From positions 124,001-188,000 of the forward strand of contig NZ_QJJJ01000002.1 in assembly GCF_003201865.1 (NCBI RefSeq): 64,000 nt of DNA. Direction: 5' to 3'. The notes beneath the pieces are model-generated. The model searched no databases. It was not told the origin of the DNA and saw only the letters and a list, made by a program, of their open reading frames with translations. This document shows, one piece after another, positions 13,628 to 26,959 of this stretch (positions are counted from its first letter, which is position 1; each line of letters starts with the position of its first letter). This DNA is from Methylobacterium sp. B4. Its GTDB lineage: Bacteria; Pseudomonadota; Alphaproteobacteria; Rhizobiales; Beijerinckiaceae. Both the position numbers and the translations under genes were made by a program.

Positions 13628-14824
13628 TCAACCCTTCTTCACCGCGGCGACGATCTTCTGCGCGGCGTCGTCCAGATCGTCCGCGGGGATGACGTTGAGG
13701 CCGGAGTTCCGGATGATCTCCTTGCCCTCCTCGACGTTGGTGCCCTCCAACCGCACGACCAGCGGCACTTCGAGGCCGACCGTCTTCACCGCCGCGATCA
13801 CGCCGCGGGCGATGACGTCGCACTTCATGATCCCGCCGAAGATGTTGACGAGGATGCCCTTCACCTGCGGGTCGGCGGTGATGATCTTGAAGGCCGCCGT
13901 CACCTTCTCCTCGGAGGCGCCGCCGCCGACATCGAGGAAGTTCGCCGGCTCCTCGCCGTAGAGCTTGATGATGTCGAGGGTCGCCATGGCCAGACCCGCG
14001 CCGTTGACCATGCAGCCGATCGTGCCGTCGAGCGCGATGTAGGCGAGATCGAATTTCGAGGCCTCGATCTCCTTGGCGTCCTCTTCCGTCTCGTCGCGGA
14101 GCGCGACGATGTCGGGGTGGCGGTAGAGGGCGTTCGAATCGAAGGAGATCTTGGCGTCGAGGCACTTGAGCGAACCGTCGCCGGTCAGAACCAGCGGGTT
14201 GATCTCCAGCATGCTCATGTCCTTGGCCGTGAAGGCCGCGTAGAGCTTCTCCGTCAGCGCGCCCGCTTCCTTGGCCTGGGGGCCGGAGAGGCCGAGCGCC
14301 TTGGCGACCGCGCGGCCGTGGTGGGGCATGATGCCCGTGGCCGGATCGACCGAGAAGGTGACGATCTTCTCGGGCGTGTCGTGGGCGACCTGCTCGATAT
14401 CCATGCCGCCCTCCGTCGAGACGACGAAGGCGACGCGGCCGGTCTCGCGATCGACGAGCATCGACAGGTAGAACTCGGCGGCGATGGAGGCGCCTTCCTC
14501 GATGTAGAGGCGGTTGACCTGCTTGCCGGCCTCGCCGGTCTGCACGGTCACCAGCGTCTGCCCGAGCATCTCGCCCGCGAACTGCACCACCTCGTCCTTC
14601 GACTTGGTGACGCGCACGCCGCCCTTGGCACCCGCGGGCGCACCCTTGAAGGTGCCCTTGCCGCGCCCGCCCGCGTGGATCTGCGACTTCACCACCCAGA
14701 CCGGACCGCCGAGCGTGTCGGCCGCCGCTGCGGCCTCCTCCGGCTTGAAGATCGGCACGCCGCGGGAGACCGGCAGGCCGAACTCCTTCAGGACGGCTTT
14801 GGCCTGGTATTCGTGGATGTTCAT
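13628..14824 (-). CDS. sucC: Succinyl-CoA synthetase beta subunit
   Basis: This 398-residue ATP-grasp protein binds nucleotide and succinate for the SucCD enzyme. The N-terminus [16 protein letters not shown] is the canonical start, so I chose the ATG at 14824 rather than an upstream in-frame start at 14857. '[12 protein letters not shown]' (about 46-57) and '[12 protein letters not shown]' near the C-terminus are family signatures. It lies between mdh and sucD, all on the minus strand, with 108 bases after mdh. Confidence 0.97.
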   Translation of the reverse strand: MNIHEYQAKAVLKEFGLPVSRGVPIFKPEEAAAAADTLGGPVWVVKSQIHAGGRGKGTFKGAPAGAKGGVRVTKSKDEVVQFAGEMLGQTLVTVQTGEAGKQVNRLYIEEGASIAAEFYLSMLVDRETGRVAFVVSTEGGMDIEQVAHDTPEKIVTFSVDPATGIMPHHGRAVAKALGLSGPQAKEAGALTEKLYAAFTAKDMSMLEINPLVLTGDGSLKCLDAKISFDSNALYRHPDIVALRDETEEDAKEIEASKFDLAYIALDGTIGCMVNGAGLAMATLDIIKLYGEEPANFLDVGGGASEEKVTAAFKIITADPQVKGILVNIFGGIMKCDVIARGVIAAVKTVGLEVPLVVRLEGTNVEEGKEIIRNSGLNVIPADDLDDAAQKIVAAVKKG

Positions 14825-14932
14825 CGAGACCTCGTCGAGCGGATAGGGCCTAGCCAATAGCGTAGAGCGGCAGTGGAGCGAAGGGCGCCGAGGCGGCCCG
14901 CTCGCAAATCACTGCCCGCTCTTCGCTCGTTT

Positions 14933-16246
<1,314 letters not shown>

Positions 16247-16978
16247 TCAGAAAGTGCCCGTGCGCAGGGAGCGCTGGATCGACTGGATCACTGCGCCGAG
16301 TCGGGCATCGAGCAGGTCGCGGGGCACGTCCGCATCGTGCTGGATCGCGACCGGATGCGTGAAACGGTAGCTCGCGTCGAAGATGACGGCGATGGCCCGC
16401 TCCCGGTCGCGGGCGGCGAAGACGCCGGTTCCGATTCCCTCCTCGACGATGCGCTCGACGAGGGTGCGCAGGCGGACGCGGTGGCGGCGGGCGATCGGGC
16501 GGGACGCGACCGTGGCGTCGAGATGGACCGCGAACAGGTTCGGCTCGTGGGTCAGCATCTCGCTCTGCGCCGTGGCCAGAGCGCCGATGAAGCGCTCGAT
16601 CTTGTCGTCGGCGGGATCGGGCGCGTCGGCGATGCCGGCGAGTTCCGTCTCGAGATCGCGCAGCCAGCGCCCGGCGACGGCGTCGAGCAGGGCGTCCTTC
16701 GAGGGGAAGTAGCGGTAGACGTTGGCATGGGTCATGCCTGCCTCCGCAGCGACCGCGACCACGGTCACCCGCTTGGGGCCGAGGCGGGTCAGATGCTCTG
16801 TCGCGATGGCGAGGAGGCGCGCATCCGTCGAGACCGGCGTGGCCCGGGCCCGGGCGGCGGGGCCGCTGAGACGGGAGACACGCGGGCCGAGGCCGCGCGG
16901 ATCGGTGTCTGAGTCGCTCGCCTCCCGCTCGCTGTCGGTGAAAGTGATGGGTAAGGAGACAGATCCAAACGGCAGCAT
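16247..16978 (-). CDS. TetR-family transcriptional regulator
   Basis: The 243-residue product has a TetR helix-turn-helix: '[31 protein letters not shown]' spans roughly residues 71-101 (a split of the family pattern VxxIAxxAGvs...lYyyFxsKe.L). The C-terminal ligand-binding part is alpha-helical and variable. A long polar leader precedes the HTH. The ATG at 16978 is used because the frame further upstream (to 17290) overlaps the divergent aroKB promoter and is low in homology. A later start cannot be excluded. Divergent orientation to aroKB suggests autoregulation or control of that gene, which is an inference. Confidence 0.8.
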   Translation of the reverse strand: MLPFGSVSLPITFTDSEREASDSDTDPRGLGPRVSRLSGPAARARATPVSTDARLLAIATEHLTRLGPKRVTVVAVAAEAGMTHANVYRYFPSKDALLDAVAGRWLRDLETELAGIADAPDPADDKIERFIGALATAQSEMLTHEPNLFAVHLDATVASRPIARRHRVRLRTLVERIVEEGIGTGVFAARDRERAIAVIFDASYRFTHPVAIQHDADVPRDLLDARLGAVIQSIQRSLRTGTF

Positions 16979-17238
16979 GTGTTTCCTGGCACGAAAAAGA
17001 CAAACGTGGGGGCACTCGACTGAGAGACCCCAGTCGAGAGCGGTGCCGTCCCACGCGCTCGCGTGAGCCTCCCCGTCCCGGCGACGAATGGCAACCCCCT
17101 CTCGCCACCGATTTGCGGTCGATTCAATTTGTAATGCACGCAGGACGGGTTTCGCAGGGCGTGCCGGGGGCATTCGGCGTGGAGAGAGGCCTGCATCCGA
17201 CCCTTCGCCGCATCCGGAAAACCGTCTATGACCGCGCC
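16979..17238. promoter_or_regulatory. Divergent promoter region between TetR gene and aroKB
   Basis: The 260 bases separate the minus-strand TetR gene from aroKB and must hold both promoters. No convincing TetR-type palindrome was picked out by eye. Confidence 0.4.
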
Positions 17239-18978
17239 ATGACTCTTCCCGAGCCGCCGGCCCCGTCGCCCGGCGAACCGATCGAAGCACGCCTGCGCCG
17301 CGGCCTGGGAGCCCGGTCGATCGTGCTCGTCGGTCTGATGGGTGCGGGCAAGAGCACGGTCGGTCGCCGCCTCGCCGGCCGTCTCGGGCTGATGTTCAAG
17401 GATGCCGACCACGAGATCGAGGCAGCCGCCAAGCTCACCATCGCCGACATCTTCTCGATCTACGGCGAGGCGAGCTTTCGCGAGGGCGAGGAGCGCGTCA
17501 TCGCGCGCCTGATGCGCGAGGGACCGATGGTGCTGGCCACGGGCGGCGGCGCCTTCATGCGCGAGGCAACCCGGGCCCGGATCGCCGAAGGGGGCATTTC
17601 GGTCTGGCTCAAGGCCGATCTCGACGTGCTGATGCGCCGCGTCCGCAAGCGTCAGACGCGCCCGCTTCTCCAGACGGAGGATCCGGAAGCGACCATGCGC
17701 GCGCTGATGGAGGTGCGGCATCCCGTCTATGCCCAGGCCGACGTCACGGTGCTCTCCCGCGAGGTGTCCCACGATCGCGTCGTCGAGGACGTGATGGAAG
17801 CTCTCGACATCCACATCAATCCGACACTCGCGGCCAAATCACAACATTTGATATCTCCTATGCAAAAGCAACCCTCGCGTGTAAACGTCCCCCTCTCCGG
17901 AGGGCGCGACTACGACATCCGGATCGGCCGCGGCCTCATCGACGCGGTGGGAGCCGAGGCGCGGGACCTCGGCGCGCGGGCGGCCGGCATCGTCACGGAC
18001 GAGACGGTGGCGGGCCTCTACGGCGAGCGGGTGCGCGCGAGTCTGGAAGCCGCCGGCCTGCGCTGCGGGCTCATCGCCGTTCCGCCGGGGGAAGCTTCGA
18101 AGAGCTACGCGGAGTTCGCCCGCGTTTGCGATGGCCTGCTCGCCCAGAGAATCGAGCGTGGTGACCTCGTCGTGGCGCTCGGCGGCGGCGTGGTCGGGGA
18201 TCTGGCGGGCTTCGCGGCCGCCTCCCTGCGGCGCGGCGTCCGCTTCGTTCAGGTGCCGACGACCCTGCTCGCGCAGGTTGATTCTTCGGTGGGCGGCAAG
18301 ACCGGGATCAACTCGCCCCACGGTAAGAACCTGGTCGGCGCCTTCCACCAGCCGCGCCTCGTGATCGCCGACACCGCGACCCTCGACACGCTCTCCGAGC
18401 GCGAGATGCGGGCCGGCTACGCCGAGGTCGCCAAGTACGGGCTGATCGGGGATGCCGGCTTCTTCGAATGGTGCGAGGCGAACTGGGCCGGCATCTTCTC
18501 GGGCGGGCCGGAGCGCGACGAGGCGGTGGCCGCCTGTTGCCGCGCCAAAGCCGGCGTCGTGACCCGCGACGAGCGGGAGGACGGCGAGCGGGCGCTGCTC
18601 AATCTCGGCCACACCTTCGGCCACGCCCTGGAACGCCTGACGGGCTACGACGCCGCCCGTCTCGTCCACGGCGAGGGGGTCGCGATCGGGCTGGCCCTCG
18701 CCTTCCGCTTCTCGGCCCGGCTCGGCCTGTGCCCGGGCCAGGATGCGGGGCGCGTGGCCAACCACCTCGCGCTGGCCGGACTGCCGACCCGGCTGAGCCA
18801 GGTGCCCGGCGGGGCCGGCGATCCGGATGCGCTTCTCGAGGCCATGGCTCAGGACAAGAAGGTCCGCGACGGCCAGCTCACCTTCATCCTCGCCCGCGGC
18901 ATCGGCCAGAGCTTCATCGCCCCGGGGATCGACGCGGCGGAGGTGCGGGCGTTCCTGGAGGTGGAACTGCAGGGCTGA
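17239..18978 (+). CDS. aroKB: Bifunctional shikimate kinase / 3-dehydroquinate synthase fusion
   Basis: A single 579-residue frame holds two shikimate-pathway enzymes. Residues 1-195 are shikimate kinase, with P-loop '[14 protein letters not shown]' (Lys38), 'DADHEIE' and 'LATGGGAF'. Residues 215-579 are 3-dehydroquinate synthase, with '[13 protein letters not shown]', '[18 protein letters not shown]' and zinc ligands in '[11 protein letters not shown]'. The linker DNA (17830-17875) is locally AT-rich and has an in-frame ATG at 17860 that could give a separate AroB. No stop separates the two halves. An upstream in-frame ATG at 17113 would add 42 residues of non-conserved sequence. Confidence 0.92.
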   Translation: MTLPEPPAPSPGEPIEARLRRGLGARSIVLVGLMGAGKSTVGRRLAGRLGLMFKDADHEIEAAAKLTIADIFSIYGEASFREGEERVIARLMREGPMVLATGGGAFMREATRARIAEGGISVWLKADLDVLMRRVRKRQTRPLLQTEDPEATMRALMEVRHPVYAQADVTVLSREVSHDRVVEDVMEALDIHINPTLAAKSQHLISPMQKQPSRVNVPLSGGRDYDIRIGRGLIDAVGAEARDLGARAAGIVTDETVAGLYGERVRASLEAAGLRCGLIAVPPGEASKSYAEFARVCDGLLAQRIERGDLVVALGGGVVGDLAGFAAASLRRGVRFVQVPTTLLAQVDSSVGGKTGINSPHGKNLVGAFHQPRLVIADTATLDTLSEREMRAGYAEVAKYGLIGDAGFFEWCEANWAGIFSGGPERDEAVAACCRAKAGVVTRDEREDGERALLNLGHTFGHALERLTGYDAARLVHGEGVAIGLALAFRFSARLGLCPGQDAGRVANHLALAGLPTRLSQVPGGAGDPDALLEAMAQDKKVRDGQLTFILARGIGQSFIAPGIDAAEVRAFLEVELQG

Positions 18979-19087
18979 CGCCGGACGCCCGCGAAATCGC
19001 GGGCCGCTCCCCGGAATCGGGTGCAGTCGCGTTCCCGCCCGAATGCGCCTATATGAGAGCCGTTCCAGCTTCCTAAGGTCTAGAGCC

Positions 19088-20365
19088 ATGGCGACGGCGT
19101 CGTTCGACTCCGCCCCGGGCGCATCGCGCGCCCTCCCCGCAATCGAGAAGGCGCCCGAGGTCACGGCCCTCTCGACCCTGCCCGGCCGCAAGGCTTCCCT
19201 CGTCGGCCTCACGCGCGAGGGCCTCAAACAGGCGCTCATCGGCATCGGCGTGCCCGAGCGCGAGACGCGGATGCGGGTGAGCCAGATCTGGCACTGGCTC
19301 TATGTGCGCGGCGCGCGCGAGTTCTCCGAGATGACCAATGTCGGCAAGGGCCTGAAGGCGCAACTTGCCGATCACTTCACCCTCGAACGCCCGGAGGTCG
19401 TCACCGAGCAGGTCTCGCGCGACGGCACCCGCAAGTGGCTCCTGCGCATGGCGCCGACCGGCGCGCACGATCACAATCGCGGCGCCGAGATCGAGTGCGT
19501 CTACATCCCCGGCGACGACCGCGGCACGCTCTGCGTCTCGTCCCAGGTCGGCTGCACCCTGACCTGCTCGTTCTGCCACACCGGCACGCAGCGCCTCGTG
19601 CGCAACCTCTCCACCGCGGAGATCGTCTCGCAGCTCGTCGTCGCCCGCGACGCGCTCGGCGACTTCACCGGACAGATGCCGGGCAAGGATGGGGGCGAGC
19701 CCGGCCGGCTCGTGACCAACATCGTGTTCATGGGCATGGGCGAACCGCTCTACAATCTCGACGCGGTAATCGATGCCATCGCCGTGATGTCGGACCAGGA
19801 GGGGCTCGCGCTCTCGCGGCGGCGCATCACGGTCTCGACCTCCGGCGTCGTGCCGCAGATCGAGCGGCTGGGGCTCGAGGCCAACGCCATGCTGGCGATC
19901 TCGCTGCACGCCGTGCGCGACGAGTTGCGCAACGAACTGGTGCCCCTGAACCGCAAGTACCCGATCGAGCAGCTCCTCGACGCCTGCCGGAACTATCCGG
20001 GGCTGAGCAACGCCCGGCGCATCACCTTCGAGTACGTGATGCTCAAGGGCGTCAACGATTCGGACGCCGACGCCCGCGCCCTGGTGCGGCTGCTCAAGGG
20101 CATCCCGGCCAAGATCAACCTGATCCCGTTCAACCCCTGGCCCGGCTCGAAATACGAGTGCTCGGACTGGGAGCGGATCGAGCGCTTCTCCGAGATCGTC
20201 TTCACCGCCGGCTACGCCTCGCCGGTGCGCACCCCGCGCGGACGCGACATCCTCGCGGCCTGCGGCCAACTCAAGAGCGAGACCGAGAAGCTGCGCGCCC
20301 GCGCCCGGATGATGCTCGAAGAGGGCATGGGCGCCGAGGCCGTCTACGCCGATCAGGTCGACTGA
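19088..20365 (+). CDS. rlmN: Dual-specificity rRNA/tRNA adenine-C2 methyltransferase RlmN
   Basis: This 425-residue radical-SAM enzyme methylates A2503 of 23S rRNA and A37 of some tRNAs. The CxxxCxxC cluster is in '[14 protein letters not shown]'. '[11 protein letters not shown]' is the SAM-binding GGE-like segment. The C-terminal '[14 protein letters not shown]' contains the mechanistic Cys. The N-terminus is extended by about 30 low-complexity residues compared with E. coli RlmN. It lies 109 bases after aroKB and may have its own promoter. Confidence 0.95.
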   Translation: MATASFDSAPGASRALPAIEKAPEVTALSTLPGRKASLVGLTREGLKQALIGIGVPERETRMRVSQIWHWLYVRGAREFSEMTNVGKGLKAQLADHFTLERPEVVTEQVSRDGTRKWLLRMAPTGAHDHNRGAEIECVYIPGDDRGTLCVSSQVGCTLTCSFCHTGTQRLVRNLSTAEIVSQLVVARDALGDFTGQMPGKDGGEPGRLVTNIVFMGMGEPLYNLDAVIDAIAVMSDQEGLALSRRRITVSTSGVVPQIERLGLEANAMLAISLHAVRDELRNELVPLNRKYPIEQLLDACRNYPGLSNARRITFEYVMLKGVNDSDADARALVRLLKGIPAKINLIPFNPWPGSKYECSDWERIERFSEIVFTAGYASPVRTPRGRDILAACGQLKSETEKLRARARMMLEEGMGAEAVYADQVD

Positions 20366-20369
20366 ACGG

Positions 20370-20467
20370 CGGCCGCTCCAGCATGGCGAGGCGGAGCCAT
20401 CCAGGGCGCTGCCACTTCCGGAAAAGCCGCGCCGCTGGATCGCTCCGCCTTGGCTCGCGATGACGGA
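20370..20467. repeat. Dispersed intergenic palindromic repeat (rlmN-pckA copy)
   Basis: The segment contains 'GGCGAGGCGGAGCCATCCAG' followed by a TTCCGGAAAAGCCGCG core and 'GCTCGCGATGACGG'. A reversed, diverged copy is seen at about 25655-25740, and related sequence lies at 37418-37489. It sits between convergent genes. Copies are compared by eye only. Confidence 0.6.
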
Positions 20468-20487
20468 GGAGGCGGTCCTTCGGACTG

Positions 20488-20515
20488 CTCCCCTCCCCGG
20501 GAGGGGGGAGGGGAG
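20488..20515. terminator. GC-only hairpin between convergent rlmN and pckA
   Basis: CTCCCCTCCCC (20488-20498) pairs perfectly with 20505-20515 over a 6-base loop, 10 bases from the pckA stop. It lacks a T-run. It likely forms the common 3' end hairpin of both genes and resembles the C/G-rich arms of the repeat family near fmt and soxA. Confidence 0.5.
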
Positions 20516-20524
20516 GAGCGCTGA

Positions 20525-22144
<1,620 letters not shown>

Positions 22145-22464
22145 GGAACTAGTCCTCCCTCGCGGCCCTGATCGCACCGTCACGCCGCCGGCGAGCGCGG
22201 CGTTCGACTTGCTTGTGGCGAGGCGTCCGTGCGGTCGGTCAGGGCCGCCGCACGCAGGTTCTCCGCCCCGCCCCCGCCAATGGATCGGTCTCGGGCTTGG
22301 CCGTCAACTATTCCTTGGTACGGGCTCAAATTAAATTTGCTCGCCGGCTCCTCTTGGGACGGCCGAGCTGTCGCTTTCCTGAACGGGAAAAATGGCGGGG
22401 GAAGGCTTATGTGAGGGGCAGGACGCCCGCCGTCCCGTTCCTCGCAACCGTCCGAAGTTCCCGC
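22145..22464. promoter_or_regulatory. Divergent pckA-recR promoter region with AT-rich dyad
   Basis: This 320-base gap must hold the pckA promoter and probably the recR promoter. It includes CAAAT-TAA-ATTTG (22327-22339), an AT-rich dyad in an otherwise GC-rich region, a plausible operator. In Sinorhizobium, pckA is controlled by the LacI-type PckR and the ChvI regulator (established). No specific motif match is claimed here. Confidence 0.4.
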
Positions 22465-23070
22465 ATGCCCCAAGCCGTCGCCGGTCCGGAGATCGAGCGC
22501 CTGATCCAGCTTCTCGGGCGCATGCCGGGCCTTGGCCCCCGCTCCGCCCGCCGGGCCGCGCTCCAGCTCATCAAGAAGCGCGAGACCCTGCTGGCGCCGC
22601 TGGCCGAGGCGATGCGGGTCGCGGCCGAGCGCATCGTCGTCTGCCGGTCCTGCGGCAACGTCGATACCAGCGATCCCTGCACGATCTGCCGGGACGAGAC
22701 CCGCGATCCGACGATGCTGGTCGTCGTCGAGGACGTGTCCGACCTCTGGGCGCTGGAGCGCTCGGGCGCGGTCAAGGCGCGCTACCACGTGCTCGGCGGC
22801 GTGCTCTCGGCGCTGGACGGGGTGCGGCCCGAGCACCTGACCATCGCCCGTCTGGTCGAGCGGGCGAGCGAGCCGAGTGTCAAGGAGATCATCCTGGCCC
22901 TCAACGCCACCGTCGACGGCCAGACCACGGCCCACTACGTCACCGAATCCCTCAAGCATCTCGGGCTCACCATCACCCGCCTCGCTCACGGCGTGCCGGT
23001 CGGCGGCGAACTCGATTATCTCGACGAGGGCACGCTCACGGCGGCGATCCGCAGCCGCACGGCGTTCTGA
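22465..23070 (+). CDS. recR: Recombination mediator RecR
   Basis: The 201-residue protein has the family's normal length. It has the helix-hairpin-helix segment '[20 protein letters not shown]' (about 13-32), a four-Cys zinc finger beginning 'CRSCGNVD' and ending 'CTIC' (about 57-72), and a Toprim domain starting '[15 protein letters not shown]'. RecR acts with RecO/RecF to load RecA at gaps. The ATG at 22465 starts [15 protein letters not shown], the expected N-terminus. The usual neighbours dnaX-ybaB are absent. The frame upstream to 22213 is not conserved. Confidence 0.95.
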   Translation: MPQAVAGPEIERLIQLLGRMPGLGPRSARRAALQLIKKRETLLAPLAEAMRVAAERIVVCRSCGNVDTSDPCTICRDETRDPTMLVVVEDVSDLWALERSGAVKARYHVLGGVLSALDGVRPEHLTIARLVERASEPSVKEIILALNATVDGQTTAHYVTESLKHLGLTITRLAHGVPVGGELDYLDEGTLTAAIRSRTAF

Positions 23071-23176
23071 GGACCGGCGGGCGATTTGACCGACTTCGCG
23101 CCGCCGCCTATCTGCGGATGACGCAACGCTTTTTCACGCGTTCCACTCCGTCCCTGCCCATCCCGGCCCGGAAGCC

Positions 23177-23692
23177 ATGACCGTCCGCCCCCTCGTGATC
23201 CTGCCCGACGCGCAGCTGCGCCTCATCTCCGAGCCGGTGGCGGCCGTCACCGACGAGATCCGGACGCTCGCCCGCGACATGATCGAGACGATGTACGACG
23301 CTCCCGGCGTCGGCCTCGCCGCGATCCAGATCGGGGTGGCCAAGCGCGTCGTCACCATCGACACCTCGAAGGACGAGGCGGCCCGGAACCCGACCGTCTA
23401 CCTCAACCCGGAAATCGTCTGGTCTTCCGAAGAGAAGCGGGTCTACGATGAGGGCTGCCTGTCGATCCCCGAATTCTACGGCGAGGTCGAGCGGCCGGAC
23501 CGCGTCCGCGTGCGCTACATGAACCTCGACGGGCAGAGCGTGGAGCAGGAGGCCGACGGCCTGCTCGCCACCTGCCTGCAGCACGAGATCGACCACCTCA
23601 ACGGCGTCCTGTTCATCGACCACCTGTCGAAGCTCAAGCGCGACCGGGTGATGAAGAAGTTCACCAAGGCCGCCAAGCGCGACGCCGCCTGA
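23177..23692 (+). CDS. def: Peptide deformylase
   Basis: The 171-residue metalloenzyme removes the N-formyl group from nascent proteins. All three motifs are present: '[10 protein letters not shown]' (about 46-55), 'EGCLSIPE' with the metal-binding Cys (about 94), and 'QHEIDHLNG' with the two His ligands and catalytic Glu (about 137-145). It lies 10 bases before fmt, and the two are functionally linked: Fmt adds the formyl group that Def removes. Confidence 0.97.
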   Translation: MTVRPLVILPDAQLRLISEPVAAVTDEIRTLARDMIETMYDAPGVGLAAIQIGVAKRVVTIDTSKDEAARNPTVYLNPEIVWSSEEKRVYDEGCLSIPEFYGEVERPDRVRVRYMNLDGQSVEQEADGLLATCLQHEIDHLNGVLFIDHLSKLKRDRVMKKFTKAAKRDAA

Positions 23693-23702
23693 CGAAGGTC
23701 CG

Positions 23703-24632
23703 ATGCGCATCGTCTTCATGGGGACGCCGGATTTCGCCGTCCCCACCCTGGCCCGTCTGCACGCCGACGGCCACACGATCGCCGCCGTCTACTCGCGCGC
23801 GCCTGCCAAGGCCGGCCGCGGCATGGCCCTGAAGCCGTCCCCGGTCCATGCCCGCGCCGAGGCTCTGGGCCTGCCCGTCCTCACTCCCTCGACCCTGAAG
23901 ACGCCGGAGGCCGCCGAGACCTTCGCCGGTCACGCGGCCGACGTGGCCGTGGTCGTCGCCTACGGCATGCTGCTCCCGCAAGCGATCCTCGACCTGCCGC
24001 GCCACGGCTGCCTCAACCTGCACGGCTCGCTGCTGCCGCGCTGGCGCGGCGCCGCCCCGATCCAGCGGGCGGTGATGGCGGGCGATGCCGAGAGCGGCGT
24101 CGGCGTCATGCGCATGGAGGCCGGGCTCGATACCGGACCGGTGGCGCTGGAAGCGCGCGTGGCCATCACCGAGGGCATGACCGCGGGCGAATTGCACGAC
24201 GCGCTGATGCCGCTGGGCGCCGACCTGATGGGACGGGCGATTGCCGCCCTGGAGCAGGACGGACTCAGCTTCGCGCCGCAGGCAGAGGAGGGTGTCGCCT
24301 ACGCCCACAAGGTCAGCAACGAGGAGGCACACATCGACTGGGCACGCCCGGCGGCCGAGGTCGCTCGCCACATCAACGGATTGTCGCCGTTCCCGGGTGC
24401 CTATTTCGAGGCCGACCTCGGCAAGGGGCCGGAGCGGGTCAAGGTGCTGCGGGCGCTGCCCGCCGAGGGATCGGCTGCGCCGGGGACGCTGCTTGATGCC
24501 GCCTGCACCATCGCCTGCGGCGCGGGCGCCGTGCGCCTCCTCGAACTGCGCCGGGCCGGCAAGGGCGGCGTGGCCAGCGGCGAGGAGTTTTTGCGCGGGG
24601 CGCGGCTGGCGGCAGGGGCTTTGTTCACGTGA
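23703..24632 (+). CDS. fmt: Methionyl-tRNA formyltransferase
   Basis: The 309-residue enzyme formylates initiator Met-tRNA using 10-formyl-THF. 'MRIVFMGTPDFAVPTLARLH' is the canonical start. 'NLHGSLLPRWRGAAPIQRAV' carries the catalytic Asn-His-(Ser) segment, and the C-terminal OB-fold follows. It is 10 bases after def, forming the usual def-fmt operon. truA follows after a repeat-filled gap. Confidence 0.97.
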   Translation: MRIVFMGTPDFAVPTLARLHADGHTIAAVYSRAPAKAGRGMALKPSPVHARAEALGLPVLTPSTLKTPEAAETFAGHAADVAVVVAYGMLLPQAILDLPRHGCLNLHGSLLPRWRGAAPIQRAVMAGDAESGVGVMRMEAGLDTGPVALEARVAITEGMTAGELHDALMPLGADLMGRAIAALEQDGLSFAPQAEEGVAYAHKVSNEEAHIDWARPAAEVARHINGLSPFPGAYFEADLGKGPERVKVLRALPAEGSAAPGTLLDAACTIACGAGAVRLLELRRAGKGGVASGEEFLRGARLAAGALFT

Positions 24633-24642
24633 CCGGCTTTCG

Positions 24643-24777
24643 ATATCCCCCTCTCCCCTCTGCGGGAGAGGGTGGCCCGCGCAGCGGGTCGGGTGAGGGG
24701 AGCGACCTTTCCGGAAGCGTCGCCCCCTCTCCCGCCCGCTCCGCAGGCATCCTCCCCCGCGGAGGGGGGAGGGTTGC
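24643..24777. repeat. GC-rich palindromic repeat unit in the fmt-truA gap
   Basis: The segment carries alternating CCCTCTCCC and GGGAGAGGG blocks, an AGCGGGTCGGGTGAGGGG stretch, a central TTCCGGAA and a reversed CCCTCTCCCGCCCGCTCCGC copy. The same order of blocks occurs at about 63260-63395 in the soxA leader. It fills the 160 bases between fmt and truA and has no coding potential of its own. The RBS of truA is weak. Confidence 0.65.
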
Positions 24778-24792
24778 TGCCCCCGAATCCTG

Positions 24793-25545
24793 ATGCCCCG
24801 CTACAAGCTCGTCATCGAGTATGACGGCGCGCCGTTCTGCGGCTGGCAGCGGCAGGCCGACGACCCGAGCGTGCAGGCCGCGATCGAGACCGCGGTCACG
24901 CACTTTTCCGGTGAGACGGCGCGGCTGACCTGCGCCGGCCGCACCGATGCGGGCGTGCACGCGATCCATCAGGTGGCGCATCTCGATCTCGCCAGGGACT
25001 GGCGCACCGACACCGTGCGCGACGCGCTCAACGCGCATCTGCGCCCGCAGCCCGTTTCCATCCTGTCCGCCGAGATCGTGACGGAGGCATTCGATGCCCG
25101 TCACTCGGCGATCCGACGGCATTACCGCTACCGCATCCTCAACCGGCGCAGCCCCGCCGCGCTCACCCGCGCCCATGTCTGGCAGGTGCCCTGGCCGCTC
25201 GACGCCGACTTGATGCGGGCGGCCGCCCAGCGCCTGCTCGGCCGCCATGACTTTTCCGCCTTCCGCGCCGCGGAGTGTCAGGCCAAGAGCCCCGTGCGCA
25301 CGCTCGAACAGCTCGACGTGACCCGCGAGCGGATGGGCCTCTTCGAGGAGATCGTGATCGCGACCTCCGCCCGCTCCTTCCTGCACCATCAGGTGCGCGC
25401 CATGGCCGGCACGCTGATGCTCGCGGGCAGCGGACGCCTCTCCGCCGACGACGTGGCGGAGATTTTGGCGACCAGGGCGAAGCACCGCTGCGGGCCGCTG
25501 GCCCCGGCCTGCGGCCTCACCTTCGTGGGTGTCGATTACGCTTGA
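24793..25545 (+). CDS. truA: tRNA pseudouridine(38-40) synthase TruA
   Basis: The 250-residue protein is the size of TruA. It converts uridines 38-40 of the tRNA anticodon arm to pseudouridine. The catalytic Asp is in 'CAGRTDAGVHA' (about residues 49-59), and 'RHYRYRIL' and 'FLHHQVRAM' are family motifs. The ATG at 24793 starts MPRYKLVIEYDGAPFCGWQR as expected. It is separated from fmt by a repeat, so expression may be independent. Confidence 0.96.
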   Translation: MPRYKLVIEYDGAPFCGWQRQADDPSVQAAIETAVTHFSGETARLTCAGRTDAGVHAIHQVAHLDLARDWRTDTVRDALNAHLRPQPVSILSAEIVTEAFDARHSAIRRHYRYRILNRRSPAALTRAHVWQVPWPLDADLMRAAAQRLLGRHDFSAFRAAECQAKSPVRTLEQLDVTRERMGLFEEIVIATSARSFLHHQVRAMAGTLMLAGSGRLSADDVAEILATRAKHRCGPLAPACGLTFVGVDYA

Positions 25546-25739
25546 TCGCAGCGCGCCGTCTCTTCCGAGAGCCGGCGGCCATCGGCCGGGACGGTGCTTC
25601 GGACGGCTTCCGTTCGATCGCCTCGGCTTTCACCTCGCACCGGCATCGCGCGCGTCGGCGACGCGACCCAGCGGCGCGACCTTTCCGGATCGTGCGGAGC
25701 CCTGGATGGCTTCGGCTCCGCCTCGCCACGACGATGCGA
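25546..25739. repeat. Dispersed repeat between convergent truA and dapE
   Basis: The segment 25655-25735 includes 'CCCAGCGGCGCGACCTTTCC' and, downstream, 'GGATGGCTTCGGCTCCGCCT'. These look like the reverse complement of parts of the rlmN-pckA repeat at 20370-20467. The remaining bases hold no recognisable element. Confidence 0.55.
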
Positions 25740-26948
25740 TCAGCTGGAAGCGGTCTGGAAATAAGCCTCCAGCACCCGCCCGTAGATCGCGGTCAGCCGC
25801 TCCAGATCGGCCAACGCCACGCGCTCGTCGGTCTCGTGCATCGTCCGCCCGACGAGGCCGAACTCGATCACCGGGCAGGCATCCTTGATGAAGCGCGCGT
25901 CCGAGGTGCCCCCCGTGGTGGAGAGCGCCGGGCGCCGCCCGGTCTCGGCTTGAATCGCATCCGCGACGAGATCGACGAAGGCGTCGGGCCGGGTCAGGAA
26001 GGCCGGCGAGTTCGAGGGCTGGAGATCGAGGCTGAAGCGCACGGCGCTGCCGGCCGCCGCCTCCAGCCGAGTCCGGATTTCGGCGCCCAGGGTCTCGGCG
26101 GTCCAGTCGTCGTTGAAGCGCACGTTGAACACGGCCTTGGCCGAGGCCGGGATCACGTTGGTGGCGGGATTGCCGACGTCGATCGTCGTGAATTCGAGAT
26201 TTGAGGCGTCGAAATGCGCGGTGCCGCCGTCGAGCGGTTCGGCGATCAGAGCCGAGGCGAGGCGCAGCAGGCCGGGGATCGGGTTCTCGGCCCGGTGCGG
26301 ATAGGCGACGTGGCCCTGGCGCCCGTGCACGGTGATCCGCCCCGTGAGCGAGCCGCGCCGGCCGATCTTGATCATCTCGCCCAGGGTATCGGGGTTGGTC
26401 GGCTCGCCGAGCAGGCAATGGTCGAAGCGCTCAGCCCTCGCCTTGGCCCAGGCGAGCAGTTTCACGGTGCCGTTCACCGCCGGCCCCTCCTCGTCGCCGG
26501 TGATGAGGAAGGCGATGGAGCCGCCGAAATTCGGGCCGCGTGCATCGAGGAAGGCCAGCGTCGCGGCGAGCATGCAGGCGATGCCGCCCTTCATGTCCAC
26601 GGCGCCGCGACCGTAGAGAAAGCCGTCCACGACCGCGCCCGAGAACGGCCCCTGGGTCCAGGAGGCCGCCTCGCCCGGCGGCACCACGTCGGTATGGCCG
26701 GCGAAGACGAGGACCGGGCCCGTCGTGCCGATGCGGGCATAGAGGTTCTCGATGTCCGGCGTGCCGGCCTCCGAAAAGACCGGGCGCTCGACGGAGAAGC
26801 CCGCCCGCGAAAGAAGGTCCGCCAGGAAGGACAGGGCGCCGCCCTCCTCCGGGGTCACGGAAGGGCAGCGGATCAGCGCCTGGGCGAGGGCGAGGGGCGT
26901 GTGGTCGGACAAGGGCGGTCCCCGGCTCGGTCGGATCGCGTCTCCCAC
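25740..26948 (-). CDS. dapE: Succinyl-diaminopimelate desuccinylase
   Basis: This M20 metallopeptidase-family enzyme produces LL-diaminopimelate for lysine and peptidoglycan. Zinc-site motifs are '[13 protein letters not shown]' (His/Asp) and '[12 protein letters not shown]' (bridging Asp). '[13 protein letters not shown]' supplies the catalytic Glu pair, and 'GGTSDARF' is at the C-terminal zinc site. The GTG at 26948 has an AGGAGG Shine-Dalgarno 6 bases upstream (complement of 26955-26960), giving 402 residues. A TTG at 26912 would match typical lengths better but lacks an RBS. The Shine-Dalgarno abuts the repeat listed next. Confidence 0.93.
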   Translation of the reverse strand: MGDAIRPSRGPPLSDHTPLALAQALIRCPSVTPEEGGALSFLADLLSRAGFSVERPVFSEAGTPDIENLYARIGTTGPVLVFAGHTDVVPPGEAASWTQGPFSGAVVDGFLYGRGAVDMKGGIACMLAATLAFLDARGPNFGGSIAFLITGDEEGPAVNGTVKLLAWAKARAERFDHCLLGEPTNPDTLGEMIKIGRRGSLTGRITVHGRQGHVAYPHRAENPIPGLLRLASALIAEPLDGGTAHFDASNLEFTTIDVGNPATNVIPASAKAVFNVRFNDDWTAETLGAEIRTRLEAAAGSAVRFSLDLQPSNSPAFLTRPDAFVDLVADAIQAETGRRPALSTTGGTSDARFIKDACPVIEFGLVGRTMHETDERVALADLERLTAIYGRVLEAYFQTASS

Positions 26949-26959
26949 CCTCTGCCTCC

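Noticed and set aside
24643..24777. Possible CRISPR array or IS fragment in the fmt-truA gap
   Set aside because: The repeats are inverted, unevenly spaced and shared with other single intergenic sites; no spacers, cas genes or transposase.
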